Shown: one piece after another, positions 9,034 to 17,279 of the stretch
How the letters are laid out: each line of letters begins with the position of its first letter
Numbering within the stretch: position 1 is the first letter of the stretch
Assembly: GCA_016218665.1 (NCBI GenBank)
Contig: JACRDI010000001.1
Location: 1-64,000 of the forward strand
Source: Desulfovibrio sp.
Lineage (GTDB): Bacteria > Desulfobacterota > Desulfovibrionia > Desulfovibrionales > Desulfovibrionaceae
Length of the DNA: 64,000 nt
Direction of reading: 5' to 3'
Position numbers and translations under genes: made by a program
Notes under the pieces: model-generated
What the model saw: the letters and a program-made list of their open reading frames with translations, nothing else
What the model was told of the DNA's origin: nothing
Database searches by the model: none

Positions 9034-9375
9034 GGCGGCCCAGGCGGCAGAGGGACGGACAGACTCCGCTTGCGTTCCGCCCGGAACGCGGGACGGAGTT
9101 CTTCGTCCGCGCCGGCTGGCTGTCTTTCCGGCACTGGGTCTGGCGGCGGAACGGATGCCAGCTCCCCCCACGCCGCCGCCCGCAGCCGGAGCCTCCCCCG
9201 CGCCCGCCTTCCAAGGTGTTTCCCCAGGCTCGACAAGGGCTCAGGCAGGGAGGTAACATCACCCGTGTCCGCGGCCGCCCGGCGGACAAGAAGGCCGCCA
9301 GCCAGCCATGCTCGCACAGGGCGAAACCGACTTGCCTGCGCAAGCGAGCAGCGATTGCGGTAGGGGGCCAGAGAT
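9034..9375. other. intergenic region with hairpins, no gene seen
   Basis: This 342-bp gap holds two adjacent inverted repeats just after the EF-hand gene: GCGTTCCG/CGGAACGC at 9072-9089 and GGACG/CGTCC at 9091-9108. They could end its transcription although no T-run follows. The rest is GC-rich with no reading frame that has a ribosome site or protein-like composition. Confidence 0.5.
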
Positions 9376-9612
9376 ATGACCGAGACAGCGCCCGGCGCGG
9401 GCATGCTCATCTACGGCAAGGAAGGCTGCCCGCACACCAGCCGGGCCAGGGCGGCCCTGCCGGCCGCGCGCTTCGTGGACGTGCTGGCCGACCCGGCCGC
9501 GCTTGAGGAAATGCTGCGGCTCTCCGGCGGGGTGCGCCGGGTGCCGGTCATCGTGCGGCCGGAGCCGGGCGAAAGCCCCCAGGTGGAGATAGGCTTCCGC
9601 CGCGGCGCCTGA
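9376..9612 (+). CDS. small glutaredoxin-like (UXX-star-type) protein
   Basis: A 78-residue thioredoxin-fold protein. The start of the domain, MLIYGKEGCPHTSRARAAL, is typical of glutaredoxins with a single active-site Cys in Cys-Pro-His-Thr. The later RRVPVIV segment supplies the cis-proline, and the end gives the GF turn. Compact relatives in anaerobes often have selenocysteine at the first position (UXX-star selenoproteins); here the codon is TGC. The ATG at 9376 is preceded by an AGGGGG-type site; the first nine residues before MLIYG could be absent if the second Met is used. Role in thiol exchange is inferred from fold only. Confidence 0.7.
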   Translation: MTETAPGAGMLIYGKEGCPHTSRARAALPAARFVDVLADPAALEEMLRLSGGVRRVPVIVRPEPGESPQVEIGFRRGA

Positions 9613-9660
9613 CACGTCTGACGCCGCCGGGCCGTGCGCCCGGCACCCCGCAACGCCCCG

Positions 9661-10194
9661 CTACAGGAACAGGAAGAAGCCGTTGGCGAAGTAGACCAGG
9701 CCGATGGCTCCGATGGCCAGCCCGCCGTACCACACCGACTGGATCTTCATGAGCGCGGCGATGGACGAGAGCAGGATGGCGATCTGCAGGAAGATGATGG
9801 CCATGCCGAAGGCCCCGGAATGCGCCTGGGCCTGGGCGATGGCCGCGTCATAGCCTTCCGCCTGCTTCTTGATCTCCTCCTTCTGCACCTCGTACTTCTC
9901 GATCTTTGCCGCGTAGGCCTTGGTCTTGTCGGCCACGGCCTTGGCGTAGCCCTCGCCGCCCTTGCCCGCGTTCAACAGCGAGAGGTCCAGGGCGTCCTTC
10001 TGCAACTCGTGCAGATACTGCTTCATGTCCTTGGCCTGGTAGTAGGCCCACTGGTTGGTGGCCTTGGACTGTGAGAGCACGGCCCGTGTGGAGTACTGCC
10101 CGCCCTTGAAGGTGGAAAGCGTGGCGCACACGGCGAACACGATGGTGGTGACGGCGACGTAGCCCAGCCATTTCTCTTTCTTCTCTTCCGCCAT
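9661..10194 (-). CDS. DUF4337-type membrane protein
   Basis: A 177-residue protein with an N-terminal membrane segment (residues about 10-28), a long Lys/Glu/Ala-rich helix that is probably coiled coil (about 70-120), and two membrane segments at the C-terminus (about 125-145 and 150-172). This layout and the motif STRAVLSQSKATNQWAYYQAK fit DUF4337, a family without assigned function. The ATG at 10194 (MAEEKKEKW) follows AAGGA; a longer reading to 10254 lacks support. It stands alone between the glutaredoxin-like gene and cmk. Confidence 0.8.
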   Translation of the reverse strand: MAEEKKEKWLGYVAVTTIVFAVCATLSTFKGGQYSTRAVLSQSKATNQWAYYQAKDMKQYLHELQKDALDLSLLNAGKGGEGYAKAVADKTKAYAAKIEKYEVQKEEIKKQAEGYDAAIAQAQAHSGAFGMAIIFLQIAILLSSIAALMKIQSVWYGGLAIGAIGLVYFANGFFLFL

Positions 10195-10425
10195 GCCTGG
10201 TCTTCCTTGTTTCGGGAAAAGGGTTCCGGATGCTCCCCGCCAGCCGGGAGGCATTCCCGGCCAAGGGGGGGCGATGGCAGAATATAGCTACGTATTCCGG
10301 CCGGACAAGTCCCCCGGCGCAATTTTCTCCAGGGGCGGTCCTTCGCGGCCCGGTTGACCGTGGGCAGGTTTTTCCCTGGCCCGGCTTACCTGGCCAGACT
10401 TCCAGGCCCGGTTCTCACGGGGCGC

Positions 10426-10457
10426 AAAAAAGGCCGGGCGGGGCTCCCCGTCCGGCC
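10426..10457 (-). terminator. Rho-independent terminator of hisC-cmk
   Basis: On the minus strand, a GC-rich stem made of GGCCGG and its complement, bridged by the CGGGG/CCCCG pairing, is followed by six T residues (A run 10426-10431 on plus). It lies about 30 bp after the cmk stop. Confidence 0.75.
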
Positions 10458-10489
10458 TCTAGGCTGCGTTGCGGCGGCCCGGCGCGGGC

Positions 10490-11158
10490 CTAAGACCCGC
10501 GCACCGAGGCCAGCACCTTCTCCAGCACCTCGTCCTCGCTGAGCGCCGTGGTGTCCACGACGACGGCGTCGGGCGCGGGCTTGAGGGGGGCGATGCTGCG
10601 GTTCCTGTCCTGGTCGTCGCGCTGGCGGATGCTGGCGGCGATGGCCGCGAAGTCCGCGGGCTTGCCCTGGGCCTCCAGCTGGCGGCAGCGCCTGCGCGCG
10701 CGCTCGTCCGGGTCGGCGTCGAGGAAGAACTTGTTGCTGGCCCCGGGGAAGACCACGGTGCCCATGTCGCGGCCCTCGGCCACCAGCGGGGTGGTCTGCC
10801 CCAGGAAGATCTGCGCCATCTTCATGTACGCCCGCACCGAGGGCACCACGGCCAGCTGGGAGGCCCAGCGGCCGGCTTCCTCGCTGCGGATGGCCTCGGG
10901 CAGGGGCTTGCCGTTCAGCAGCAGCTCCGTGTCCGCCCCGCTGCCGCGCAGGGAGAACTCGAAATCGCCCAGCTTCTGCTGCAGGATGCCCTGGGTCCAG
11001 TCCCACGCGCCCTCGCCCAGGGTGTAGGCCGCGGCGCGGAACATGGCTCCGGTGTCCAGGAAGGCGATGCCCAGCTCCCCGGCCAGGCGCCGGGCCAGGG
11101 TGCTCTTGCCCACGCCGGCCGGGCCGTCCAGGGTCACGATGAGGGGTGCGCTAGCCAT
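10490..11158 (-). CDS. cmk: cytidylate kinase
   Basis: A 222-residue enzyme that phosphorylates CMP and dCMP with ATP. The P-loop GPAGVGKST is at residues 12-20. Characteristic family segments follow: FLDTGAMFRA (substrate site), AEGRDMGTVVFP and the lid RQRDDQDRNR with its arginines near the C-terminal third. Length matches bacterial Cmk (about 220-230). Its ATG lies inside the end of hisC (8-bp overlap), so the genes are translationally coupled; a terminator follows. Cytosolic. Confidence 0.95.
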   Translation of the reverse strand: MASAPLIVTLDGPAGVGKSTLARRLAGELGIAFLDTGAMFRAAAYTLGEGAWDWTQGILQQKLGDFEFSLRGSGADTELLLNGKPLPEAIRSEEAGRWASQLAVVPSVRAYMKMAQIFLGQTTPLVAEGRDMGTVVFPGASNKFFLDADPDERARRRCRQLEAQGKPADFAAIAASIRQRDDQDRNRSIAPLKPAPDAVVVDTTALSEDEVLEKVLASVRGS

Positions 11159-12251
11159 GGAGGATGCCCTCCAGCGCCTTCAGGAAGGCTTCGGTCTCGG
11201 CCCTGGTGCCCACGTTGACGCGGATGTTGTCCGGCAGGCCGAAGCTCTTCAAATGCCGCACGATGACCCCGCGCTTGAGCAGATCCTCGCACACCTGGTC
11301 CGCCGGGCAGGGCGGCCGGAACATGACGAAGTTGGCCTGGGAGGGCCAGACCTGGCAGCCCAGCTCGGGCAGGCGCTTCAATAAAAGCTCGCGCCCCTGG
11401 AACACCACTTCCAGCGTCTCGGAGTAGAAGTTGTCGTCCTCCAGCACGGCCAGCCCGGCTTCCTCGGCCATGAGGTTCACCGTGAAGGGCGGCCGGGCGC
11501 GGCGCACGTGCTCCGCCAGCCAGAGGGGCAGCGCGCCGTAGCCCAGGCGCAGGCCGGCCAGGCCGTAGGCCTTGGAGAAGGTGCGCAGCACGGCCACGTT
11601 CTTGAGCTCCGCCACCATGGAGAGCATGCTGTACTCCTCCGGCGGCCAGGTGAAGTCCGTGTAGGCCTCGTCCACCACGAGCAGCGCGCCTTCGGGCAGC
11701 ACGCCGGAGAGCACCATGAGCTCCTCGGCCTTGGCGGCCAGGCCGGTGGGATTGTCCGGGCTGGTGACGAAGACCATGCGGGTGTTCCTGTCCACGGCCT
11801 CGGCCAGAGCCTCCAGGGGCAGGCGGTAGTCCTCGCCGCGGGGCACCTCGCGGTATTCCACCCCGCACAGCTGGGCCGTAAGGCGATACATGCTGAAGGA
11901 GTGCGCGTAGCAGATGACGTTGCTCTTGCCCGGCTCCGCCAGCACGCGGAAGAGCAGGTCGATGACCTCGTCGGAGCCGTTGCCGCACACGATGTGCGCG
12001 GGATCGAGCCCCATGGCCTTGCCGATGGCGGCGCACAGGCGCGGGCTGTGGTTCTGGGGGTAGCGGTAGGCCTGCGCGGCCGCGCGGGCTATGGCCTCCC
12101 GCGCCAGGGGGGAGGCCCCCAGGGGATTCTCGTTGCTGGCGAGCTTGATGACGTGCTCAAGGCCGTATTTGGCCTTGATCTCCTCCACCGTGAGGCCCGG
12201 CACATAGGGGGTGAAGTCGAGGATCTCTGGCCGGACGCGCTGGCTGGACAT
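11151..12251 (-). CDS. hisC: histidinol-phosphate aminotransferase
   Basis: A 366-residue class I/II PLP aminotransferase. Visible are NENPLGASP (residues about 40), VTSPDNPTGL (about 160, PLP contact), VDEAYTDF, and the PLP lysine in RTFSKAYGLAGLRLGYG near residue 225, with the final arginine region NIRVNVGTRAE. It catalyses the transamination of imidazole acetol phosphate to histidinol phosphate in histidine synthesis. Related enzymes can also use aromatic amino acids. Overlaps cmk by 8 bp. No other his gene is in view. Confidence 0.93.
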   Translation of the reverse strand: MSSQRVRPEILDFTPYVPGLTVEEIKAKYGLEHVIKLASNENPLGASPLAREAIARAAAQAYRYPQNHSPRLCAAIGKAMGLDPAHIVCGNGSDEVIDLLFRVLAEPGKSNVICYAHSFSMYRLTAQLCGVEYREVPRGEDYRLPLEALAEAVDRNTRMVFVTSPDNPTGLAAKAEELMVLSGVLPEGALLVVDEAYTDFTWPPEEYSMLSMVAELKNVAVLRTFSKAYGLAGLRLGYGALPLWLAEHVRRARPPFTVNLMAEEAGLAVLEDDNFYSETLEVVFQGRELLLKRLPELGCQVWPSQANFVMFRPPCPADQVCEDLLKRGVIVRHLKSFGLPDNIRVNVGTRAETEAFLKALEGILHG

Positions 12252-12398
12252 GGAGTGCTCCCTTGAAGTGTGCGCGGCGCAGGCCGCAAAATGACGACAT
12301 GACGCAGGGGGGCAGCCCGTGGGGGCAGCCCTGCCTGCGCCGCTATCGCGCCTGTTCGTCGCCCGCTGTTTGCGACGGGGGGACGGGCGGAATCCCTG

Positions 12399-12842
12399 CT
12401 ACTTGATGGGGCGGATGGTCATCACCGGGCACTTGGCGCCCTTGACGACCTTCTCGGCCACGGAGCCGAAGAGGATGCGGTCGATGCCCTTGCGTCCGTG
12501 GGTGCCCATGATGATCAGGTCAGCCCCTTCCTTGGAGGCCATGCCGAAGATTTCCTCGGCCGCGTAGCCGGTGACCACGTGGCCCTCGGCCTCGACGCCC
12601 TGGAAATTCTCGTTCAGGAAGGCACTCATGGTGGCTTCCGCGCCGGTCACGATCTCGCCCACGAAGTTCTCGATGGAGCTGGGCGGCACGTGGAAGCCCA
12701 CGTACTGGGACAGCGAGGGGGCCACGTAGAGGCAGATGATCTTGGCTCCCAGCCCCTGGGCCATGATGCGGGCATAGTCGGCCACCGCCGGGCTGTGCTC
12801 GGAAAAATCCACCGCGCAAAGAATCTTCTTGATCTCGGCCAT
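12399..12842 (-). CDS. universal stress protein, UspA family
   Basis: A 147-residue single-domain UspA protein starting MAEIKKILCAVDFSEHS; the ATG at 12842 follows AGGGAGA. The nucleotide-binding signature of ATP-type Usp proteins is present as GTHGRKG followed nine residues later by GS (residues about 118-136), and the first strand has the D of AVDFSEHS. Probably cytosolic and dimeric, induced under stress or growth arrest. A promoter lies at 12912-12940. Downstream is a divergent boundary with hisC on the same strand. Confidence 0.92.
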   Translation of the reverse strand: MAEIKKILCAVDFSEHSPAVADYARIMAQGLGAKIICLYVAPSLSQYVGFHVPPSSIENFVGEIVTGAEATMSAFLNENFQGVEAEGHVVTGYAAEEIFGMASKEGADLIIMGTHGRKGIDRILFGSVAEKVVKGAKCPVMTIRPIK

Positions 12843-12911
12843 GACGCTCTCCCTTTTCCAAAATGATCCGTGCGTTGCCCCTGCCTTAGGGGGAAATGGT
12901 GAGACAATGTG

Positions 12912-12940
12912 AAAATAATCACCCATGTCCGTTAACGCAA
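12912..12940 (-). promoter_or_regulatory. sigma-70-type promoter for the universal stress gene
   Basis: On the minus strand TTGCGT (12940-12935), a 17-base spacer and TATTTT (12917-12912). It would start transcription about 60 nt before the ATG at 12842. Confidence 0.5.
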
Positions 12941-13167
12941 GTGAAAATCGCACCGATAAGACTTGCGCAAGCCCGGCGCGCGCGCGGCCGGGCCATGAGC
13001 GGGCATGGCCGGGCCACGGATGCCCCCCGGATGGACAAGAGCCGATGCATGGGCTATCCGGCTCCTGGGGCGGCCAAAGCCCCGGAGCCGCCCGCGGCAG
13101 GCAAGTTTTGCCCCCCGGCGCAAGAGCACATTCGCCCTGATTTTAAACACTTATCGGATGCGGCGTC

Positions 13168-13186
13168 CTTGGCATGGTCTCTGCAC
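13168..13186 (+). promoter_or_regulatory. sigma-54 (-24/-12) promoter
   Basis: CTTGGCATGGTCTCTGCAC has GG at 13171-13172 and GC at 13183-13184, exactly ten bases apart, with near-consensus TTGGCAT and CTGCA boxes. It places the start about 24 nt before the ATG at 13219. Its activator site was not identified. Confidence 0.75.
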
Positions 13187-13218
13187 ATTCCAGGAAAACC
13201 ACAGGATGAGGAGCAGCC

Positions 13219-13716
13219 ATGAAGATCCATCCTGACCAGTTGGAAGGCGTTCGTCTGGACCCGACCACCCAGTCGAACCGAGGCACGCAGACCGGAACCG
13301 GCTTTGGCGACCTGCTCAGCCAGGAAGTCGCCAAGTCGGGCACGCAGTCCGCGTCCAGCACCGCTCCCCTGCCGCCGCCGGGCGGCCTCGGCGCCCTGTC
13401 CGCCCTCATCGGGGCCCAGGAGGTTGAGGCCACAACCCCGGTAACCTCGGCGGAGAATGCGATCATGGACAAGGTGGACAGCGTGCTCGACAAGTGGGAC
13501 CAGTACGCCCAGAATCTGCAGAGCACCGCCGACTCCGCCAGCCTGAAGCAGGCTTACGGAGTGCTCGATGACATCGACGGCGTGGTGAAGCAGATCCGGG
13601 GCGACAATCCCGATCTCGCGGAGAAGTTCCCCGCCCTGCAGGGCGTGGTCTCCGAGCTCGAGGCCATGACGGTGACGGAACGCATCAAGTTCAACCGGGG
13701 GGATTACACCGCCTAG
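13219..13716 (+). CDS. small hypothetical protein under a sigma-54 promoter
   Basis: A 165-residue protein; ATG after GAGGAG. Residues 1-75 are polar, Gln/Thr/Ser/Pro-rich and probably disordered. Residues about 80-160 are helical and amphipathic (AIMDKVDSVLDKWDQYAQNLQ, then LKQAYGVLDDIDGVVKQIRG, ending MTVTERIKFNRGDY). No signal peptide or membrane segment. The layout and sigma-54 control resemble flagellar accessory or secretion-related proteins, but I do not recognise the family. The stop overlaps the convergent thpR stop by four bases. Confidence 0.75.
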   Translation: MKIHPDQLEGVRLDPTTQSNRGTQTGTGFGDLLSQEVAKSGTQSASSTAPLPPPGGLGALSALIGAQEVEATTPVTSAENAIMDKVDSVLDKWDQYAQNLQSTADSASLKQAYGVLDDIDGVVKQIRGDNPDLAEKFPALQGVVSELEAMTVTERIKFNRGDYTA

Positions 13717-14351
13717 CGCGGGGCATCCTTCCCTCCATCCGGACGCCCGCGGTCGCGGGCCGGAAAATTCCTGAGCGCGAGATACTTGGGCCCCTGCGGC
13801 CCAAGTATGCTCCGCCAGAGCACAAACTCCCCCGCACAGCCGGAAGCGAACCCGGGCCCGCCAAGGGCCTGCGAAACGGCCTGCCCGGCCTGTTCCCAGC
13901 CGTCGCCGGGCGCGGCCCGCCTCACCCTGCCCAGGGTCACGTGGGGCCGATACTCCCGCCCCTCCGGAACAAATCCCAGCGGCCCCAGCGCCCGCTCCAC
14001 ACCGGCCGCCAGCCGGGCGCATTCCTGCGCGCCCTGCGCCAGCCCGGCCCAGAGCGTGCGCGGCGCGCCGCGCTGGCCGAAGCTGCCGGCCATGCCCAGG
14101 CGGAAGGAAAACGGCGCGAACTCCACCTGCGCCAGGGCCGCGCAGAGTTCCCCCAGCCGGGCCTCGTCCACCTCGCCCAGAAATTTCAGCGTCACGTGCC
14201 AGTTGCCGGGCTTGGTCCAGCCGATGCGCGACGCGAGCGCGCGCGCAAGCCCGCCGCACAGGTCGTCCAGGCCCCGCTGCCAGGCTTCCGGCAGGGGCAG
14301 CCCCACAAAGCAGCGGACGGTATTGCGGTCGGACGCCCGTGCGCGCTCCAT
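13713..14351 (-). CDS. thpR: RNA 2',3'-cyclic phosphodiesterase (LigT/2H family)
   Basis: A 212-residue 2H phosphoesterase with both catalytic HxTx motifs: HVTLKF near residue 52 and HVTLGR near residue 137. The N-terminal RCFVGLPLPE and the loop WTKPGNWH match the ThpR/LigT pattern. Family enzymes open 2',3'-cyclic phosphates on RNA. The last 20 residues (RDRGRPDGGKDAPR) are a polar tail. It lies six bases after the cinA-like gene and is likely co-transcribed with it. Confidence 0.88.
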   Translation of the reverse strand: MERARASDRNTVRCFVGLPLPEAWQRGLDDLCGGLARALASRIGWTKPGNWHVTLKFLGEVDEARLGELCAALAQVEFAPFSFRLGMAGSFGQRGAPRTLWAGLAQGAQECARLAAGVERALGPLGFVPEGREYRPHVTLGRVRRAAPGDGWEQAGQAVSQALGGPGFASGCAGEFVLWRSILGPQGPKYLALRNFPARDRGRPDGGKDAPR

Positions 14352-14357
14352 GCGGCC

Positions 14358-14891
14358 CTACTTCACAAAGGTGACGAGGCCGAACAGGGCCCCGGCAACG
14401 CTCTGGGTCTTGACCGCCGTGCGCGAGCCGCGGAACAGGAAGCTCTCGGCCCGGCAGCCCTCCGGCCAGGCCCAGGCCATCCACACCGTGCCCACGGGCT
14501 TTTCCCGCGTGCCGCCGGTGGGCCCGGCGATGCCTGAAATGGCGATGGCGCAGCCCCGACCTTCCGGCATGCCCGGCAGGGCCAGCGCGCCCCGGGCCAT
14601 GGCCTCCACCACAGGCGCGCTCACCGCGCCGTGCGCGGCGATGAGTTCCTCCGGCACGCCAAGCAGGCCGCTTTTGAGGGCGTTGGAATAGGCGACGACC
14701 CCGCCGTGGAACCAGCCCGAGCTGCCCGGCAGGTTGGTCAGCGTGCTGGCCAGCTGCCCGCCCGTGCACGACTCCGCCGTGGCCAGCATCCAGCCCCGGC
14801 CCGCAACGAGCCTTCCGGCCTCCGAGGCCATGGCCTCCAGCCTGTGCGCGCCCTCCAGCTCCAGCATGCCCGGATCCGTGATGCTCTTCAT
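14358..14891 (-). CDS. CinA-family nicotinamide-nucleotide amidohydrolase (PncC type)
   Basis: A 177-residue protein corresponding to the C-terminal CinA domain alone, as in E. coli PncC. Start at 14891 after AAGGAG. Motifs: ATAESCTGGQLASTLT (residues about 38-53), HGGVVAYSN, the HGAVSAPVVEAMA stretch and GIAGPTGGT with a conserved GTV-W core. Known members deamidate NMN to nicotinate mononucleotide. Upstream of and close to thpR. Cytosolic. Confidence 0.88.
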   Translation of the reverse strand: MKSITDPGMLELEGAHRLEAMASEAGRLVAGRGWMLATAESCTGGQLASTLTNLPGSSGWFHGGVVAYSNALKSGLLGVPEELIAAHGAVSAPVVEAMARGALALPGMPEGRGCAIAISGIAGPTGGTREKPVGTVWMAWAWPEGCRAESFLFRGSRTAVKTQSVAGALFGLVTFVK

Positions 14892-14967
14892 GCCCGCTCC
14901 TTGCGCGATGGCGTCGCGCCCTTCGGCATTGTTTACAGAACAGGCCCCGGCGTGGCAATTGGTGCCC

Positions 14968-15462
14968 ATGGACAACGGGCCGGACAACACGACAGCCGAC
15001 ACGAAGGGCAGCGCAGCGGGCCAATCCGGCTGGCGGCAAAAGGCCGGGAACCTGTGGCAGCGGCTGCGCCTGCGCCGGCGCGAGCCCTGGAACTGGCTGG
15101 CCCAGAACTTCTTCGCCGCGTTTTTGCCACCGGGGCTGCTCTTCCACAGCTGGCCCCTTTGCGCCCTTTCGCTCATCGGCTTCGCGGCCAGCTGCCGCAG
15201 CCTGCCCCTGCCGCCCATGGAGCACACCGGGGCAAAATGGCTGGTTCCGCACATCGAACGCCTCATCGGGCTGGAGAGCGCCTGGCTGGCCGCGCCCATG
15301 ACCCCGCGCAAGAAGCGCCAGCTGTGGTTCCTGGGCATCGGCGCGCCGCTCACGGCCATCATGCTCTGGCGGCAGGACCTGGGGCCCATCGGCCTGGCCA
15401 TCGCGGCCTTCGCCCTCTGGCGCGTGCGGCGCAAGAACATCGAGCAGGGCATCGACCCCTGA
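14968..15462 (+). CDS. hypothetical membrane protein
   Basis: A 164-residue protein starting at ATG 14968 (a GTG two codons earlier is also possible; neither has a strong ribosome site). Residues 1-45 are polar with a basic run (RLRLRRREPWN). Two to three hydrophobic stretches follow (about 48-72, 115-132 and 135-148). It ends with a basic RVRRKNIEQGIDP tail. Small inner-membrane protein of unknown role, transcribed away from cinA and toward serS. Confidence 0.6.
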   Translation: MDNGPDNTTADTKGSAAGQSGWRQKAGNLWQRLRLRRREPWNWLAQNFFAAFLPPGLLFHSWPLCALSLIGFAASCRSLPLPPMEHTGAKWLVPHIERLIGLESAWLAAPMTPRKKRQLWFLGIGAPLTAIMLWRQDLGPIGLAIAAFALWRVRRKNIEQGIDP

Positions 15463-15566
15463 ACGGCCCATTTTCCCTCTTTATTCCCGGCCCGGCTTTG
15501 GGTACACCGCCAGGAGCGCGCCCGTCCCCGTCCTGAAGGCCGCGCCCCCATTTCAAGGAGACGACC

Positions 15567-16844
15567 ATGCTTGACCTGAAATTCGTGCAGAAAAACCTCG
15601 GCGCCGTGACCGAAGGCCTGAAAAAACGCTGCAAGACCGAGCCCGACGTGGCCGAGTTCGCCCGCCTCGACGAAGCCCGCATCGCCCTCATCCGCGAGGC
15701 CGAGGCCCTGAAGGCCGAGCGCAACACCGGCTCGGCCGAGGTGGCCAAGCTCAAGCGCGCCGGGCAGGACGCCAGCGAGCTCATGGCCCGCATGTCCGCC
15801 ATCGGCGACCGGGTGAAGGAACTGGACGCAGAGCTCGGCGTCATCGAGGCCCAGGAGCAGGACTGGCTCCTGAAGGTGCCCAACATCCCGCACGAATCCA
15901 CCCCGGACGGCTGCTCCGAGGAGGACAACCCGGTGCTGCGCCACTGGGGAACCAAGCCCGAACTCCCCTTCGCCCCCAAGGAACACTGGGAGCTGGGCCA
16001 GGCCCTGGGCGGCCTGGACTTCGAGCGCGCGGGCAAGCTCACCGGCTCGCGCTTCTGCGTCAGCTTCGGCTGGGCGGCCAAGCTTGAGCGCGCCCTGGGC
16101 GCCTTCATGCTCGATTGCGCGGCCGAGAACGGCTACACCGAGGTCATCCCGCCCTACATCGTGAACAAGGCCTCCATGACCGGCACCGGCCAGCTGCCCA
16201 AGTTCGCCGAAGACCTGTTCAAGATCGAAGGCCAGGACTACTACCTCATCCCCACGGCCGAGGTGCCGGTGACCAACCTGCACGCGGGCGAAGTCCTCGA
16301 AGAAGACCAGCTGCCCACGGCCTACTGCGCCCTCACCCCCTGCTTCCGCAGCGAGGCCGGCAGCTACGGCAAGGACACCAAGGGCCTCATCCGCCAGCAC
16401 CAGTTCCACAAGGTGGAGCTGGTCCGCTTCAGCCATCCGGAAAAGTCCTTTGAGGACCTGGAACTGCTCACCGGCCACGCCGAGATGGTGCTGCAGCGCC
16501 TGGGCCTGCACTACCGCGTCATCGCCCTGTGCGGCGGCGACCTGGGCTTCTCCTCCTGCAAGACCTACGACATCGAGGTCTGGCTGCCCGGCCAGGACAA
16601 GTACCGCGAGATATCAAGCTGCTCCAACTTCCTGGACTTCCAGGCCCGCCGCGCGAACATCCGCTTCAAGGCCAAGGGCGCGAAAAAGAGCGAGTTCCTG
16701 CACACCCTGAACGGCTCCGGACTGGCGGTCGGCCGCGCCCTGGTGGCCGTGCTGGAAAACGGCCAGCAGGCCGACGGCAGCATCGTGCTGCCCCAGGCGC
16801 TGCGGCCGTACCTGGGCGGGCTGGAGAAGATCGAGGCGAAATAG
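15567..16844 (+). CDS. serS: seryl-tRNA synthetase
   Basis: A 425-residue class II synthetase; the ATG follows AAGGAG. Residues 1-105 give the N-terminal coiled-coil arm ([10 protein letters not shown]...ALKAERN). Motif 2 is around residues 258-272 ([15 protein letters not shown]) with HQFHKVELV after it. Motif 3 ([18 protein letters not shown]) is near residues 385-402. The serine pocket TAEVPVTN is present. Charges tRNA-Ser (and tRNA-Sec) in the cytosol. No operon partner; a repeat element follows. Confidence 0.97.
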   Translation: MLDLKFVQKNLGAVTEGLKKRCKTEPDVAEFARLDEARIALIREAEALKAERNTGSAEVAKLKRAGQDASELMARMSAIGDRVKELDAELGVIEAQEQDWLLKVPNIPHESTPDGCSEEDNPVLRHWGTKPELPFAPKEHWELGQALGGLDFERAGKLTGSRFCVSFGWAAKLERALGAFMLDCAAENGYTEVIPPYIVNKASMTGTGQLPKFAEDLFKIEGQDYYLIPTAEVPVTNLHAGEVLEEDQLPTAYCALTPCFRSEAGSYGKDTKGLIRQHQFHKVELVRFSHPEKSFEDLELLTGHAEMVLQRLGLHYRVIALCGGDLGFSSCKTYDIEVWLPGQDKYREISSCSNFLDFQARRANIRFKAKGAKKSEFLHTLNGSGLAVGRALVAVLENGQQADGSIVLPQALRPYLGGLEKIEAK

Positions 16845-16863
16845 AAACCAGGGGCCCTGCCCC

Positions 16864-16980
16864 TTGAACCCCGCTGGGGCTCCGCCCCAGCCCCCGCCAG
16901 GGGGTATGCACCCCCTGGACCCGCAGGGCCAAAGCAGGTGCCCGGTCCGAGTTCACTCGGACCGGGCACCTGCTTTGGCG
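16864..16980. repeat. hairpin cluster (REP-like element) with a 23-bp perfect palindrome
   Basis: Three successive inverted repeats: GCTGGGGC/GCCCCAGC at 16873-16891; CCAGGGGG/CCCCCTGG at 16897-16918; and a perfect 23-bp stem with a four-base TTCA loop at 16929-16978 (arms 16929-16951 and 16956-16978). The first two resemble intergenic hairpin repeats common in GC-rich genomes. No T-run follows the long palindrome, so it is not a standard terminator. Confidence 0.85.
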
Positions 16981-17010
16981 TCAACGTCCGCCCAGGGCGG
17001 GAGTCGTCCC

Positions 17011-17257
17011 GTGGCCCTGGCCCATGTGGCGAACGGACGGGACAAAGCGCGGCGCGGGGCGTCGGGCGAGCGCATCGAGGCGGCCCTGGCCGAGCAGGAC
17101 AGCACCGCGGACGAACTGCGCCTCCTCAAGGCCCTGGACATCTCCATGAGCATGGCGGGGCGGCGTTCATGTCCGTGCGCGGCGTCGCCGAGACCCTGCG
17201 CATGGCGAGGACATCTTCGAGCTGGCCGACACCATCCGGCAGGCCAGGGAACGGTAG
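17011..17257 (+). pseudogene. decayed small gene (frameshifted remnant)
   Basis: Protein-like stretches appear in three frames in succession: VANGRDKARRGASGERIEAA... to LLKALDISMSMAG, then AAFMSVRGVAETL, then EDIFELADTIRQARER ending in TAG (17255-17257). Together they read like one soluble helical protein of about 80 residues with two frameshifts. No start with a ribosome site is seen. The original function is unrecognised. Confidence 0.4.
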
Positions 17258-17279
17258 GCCGAAAGCGGCAGGTGCAAGC

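Larger units (their letters stand above)
12843..13218. other. 376-bp divergent promoter region
   Basis: The gap contains a sigma-70-type promoter on the minus strand (12912-12940) for the stress protein and a sigma-54 promoter on the plus strand (13168-13186) for the next gene. The first 120 bp and last 80 bp are clearly more AT-rich than the surroundings; the GC-rich middle shows no credible gene. Confidence 0.6.

Noticed and set aside
9216-9506. Plus-strand ORF MFPQARQGLRQ across the gap and the glutaredoxin-like gene
   Set aside because: No ribosome site; overlaps a better protein in another frame.
14358-16511. Minus-strand frame extending upstream of the CinA-type gene across serS
   Set aside because: Only the last 178 codons look like a protein family; the rest mirrors serS. 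Start set at 14891 with a ribosome site.
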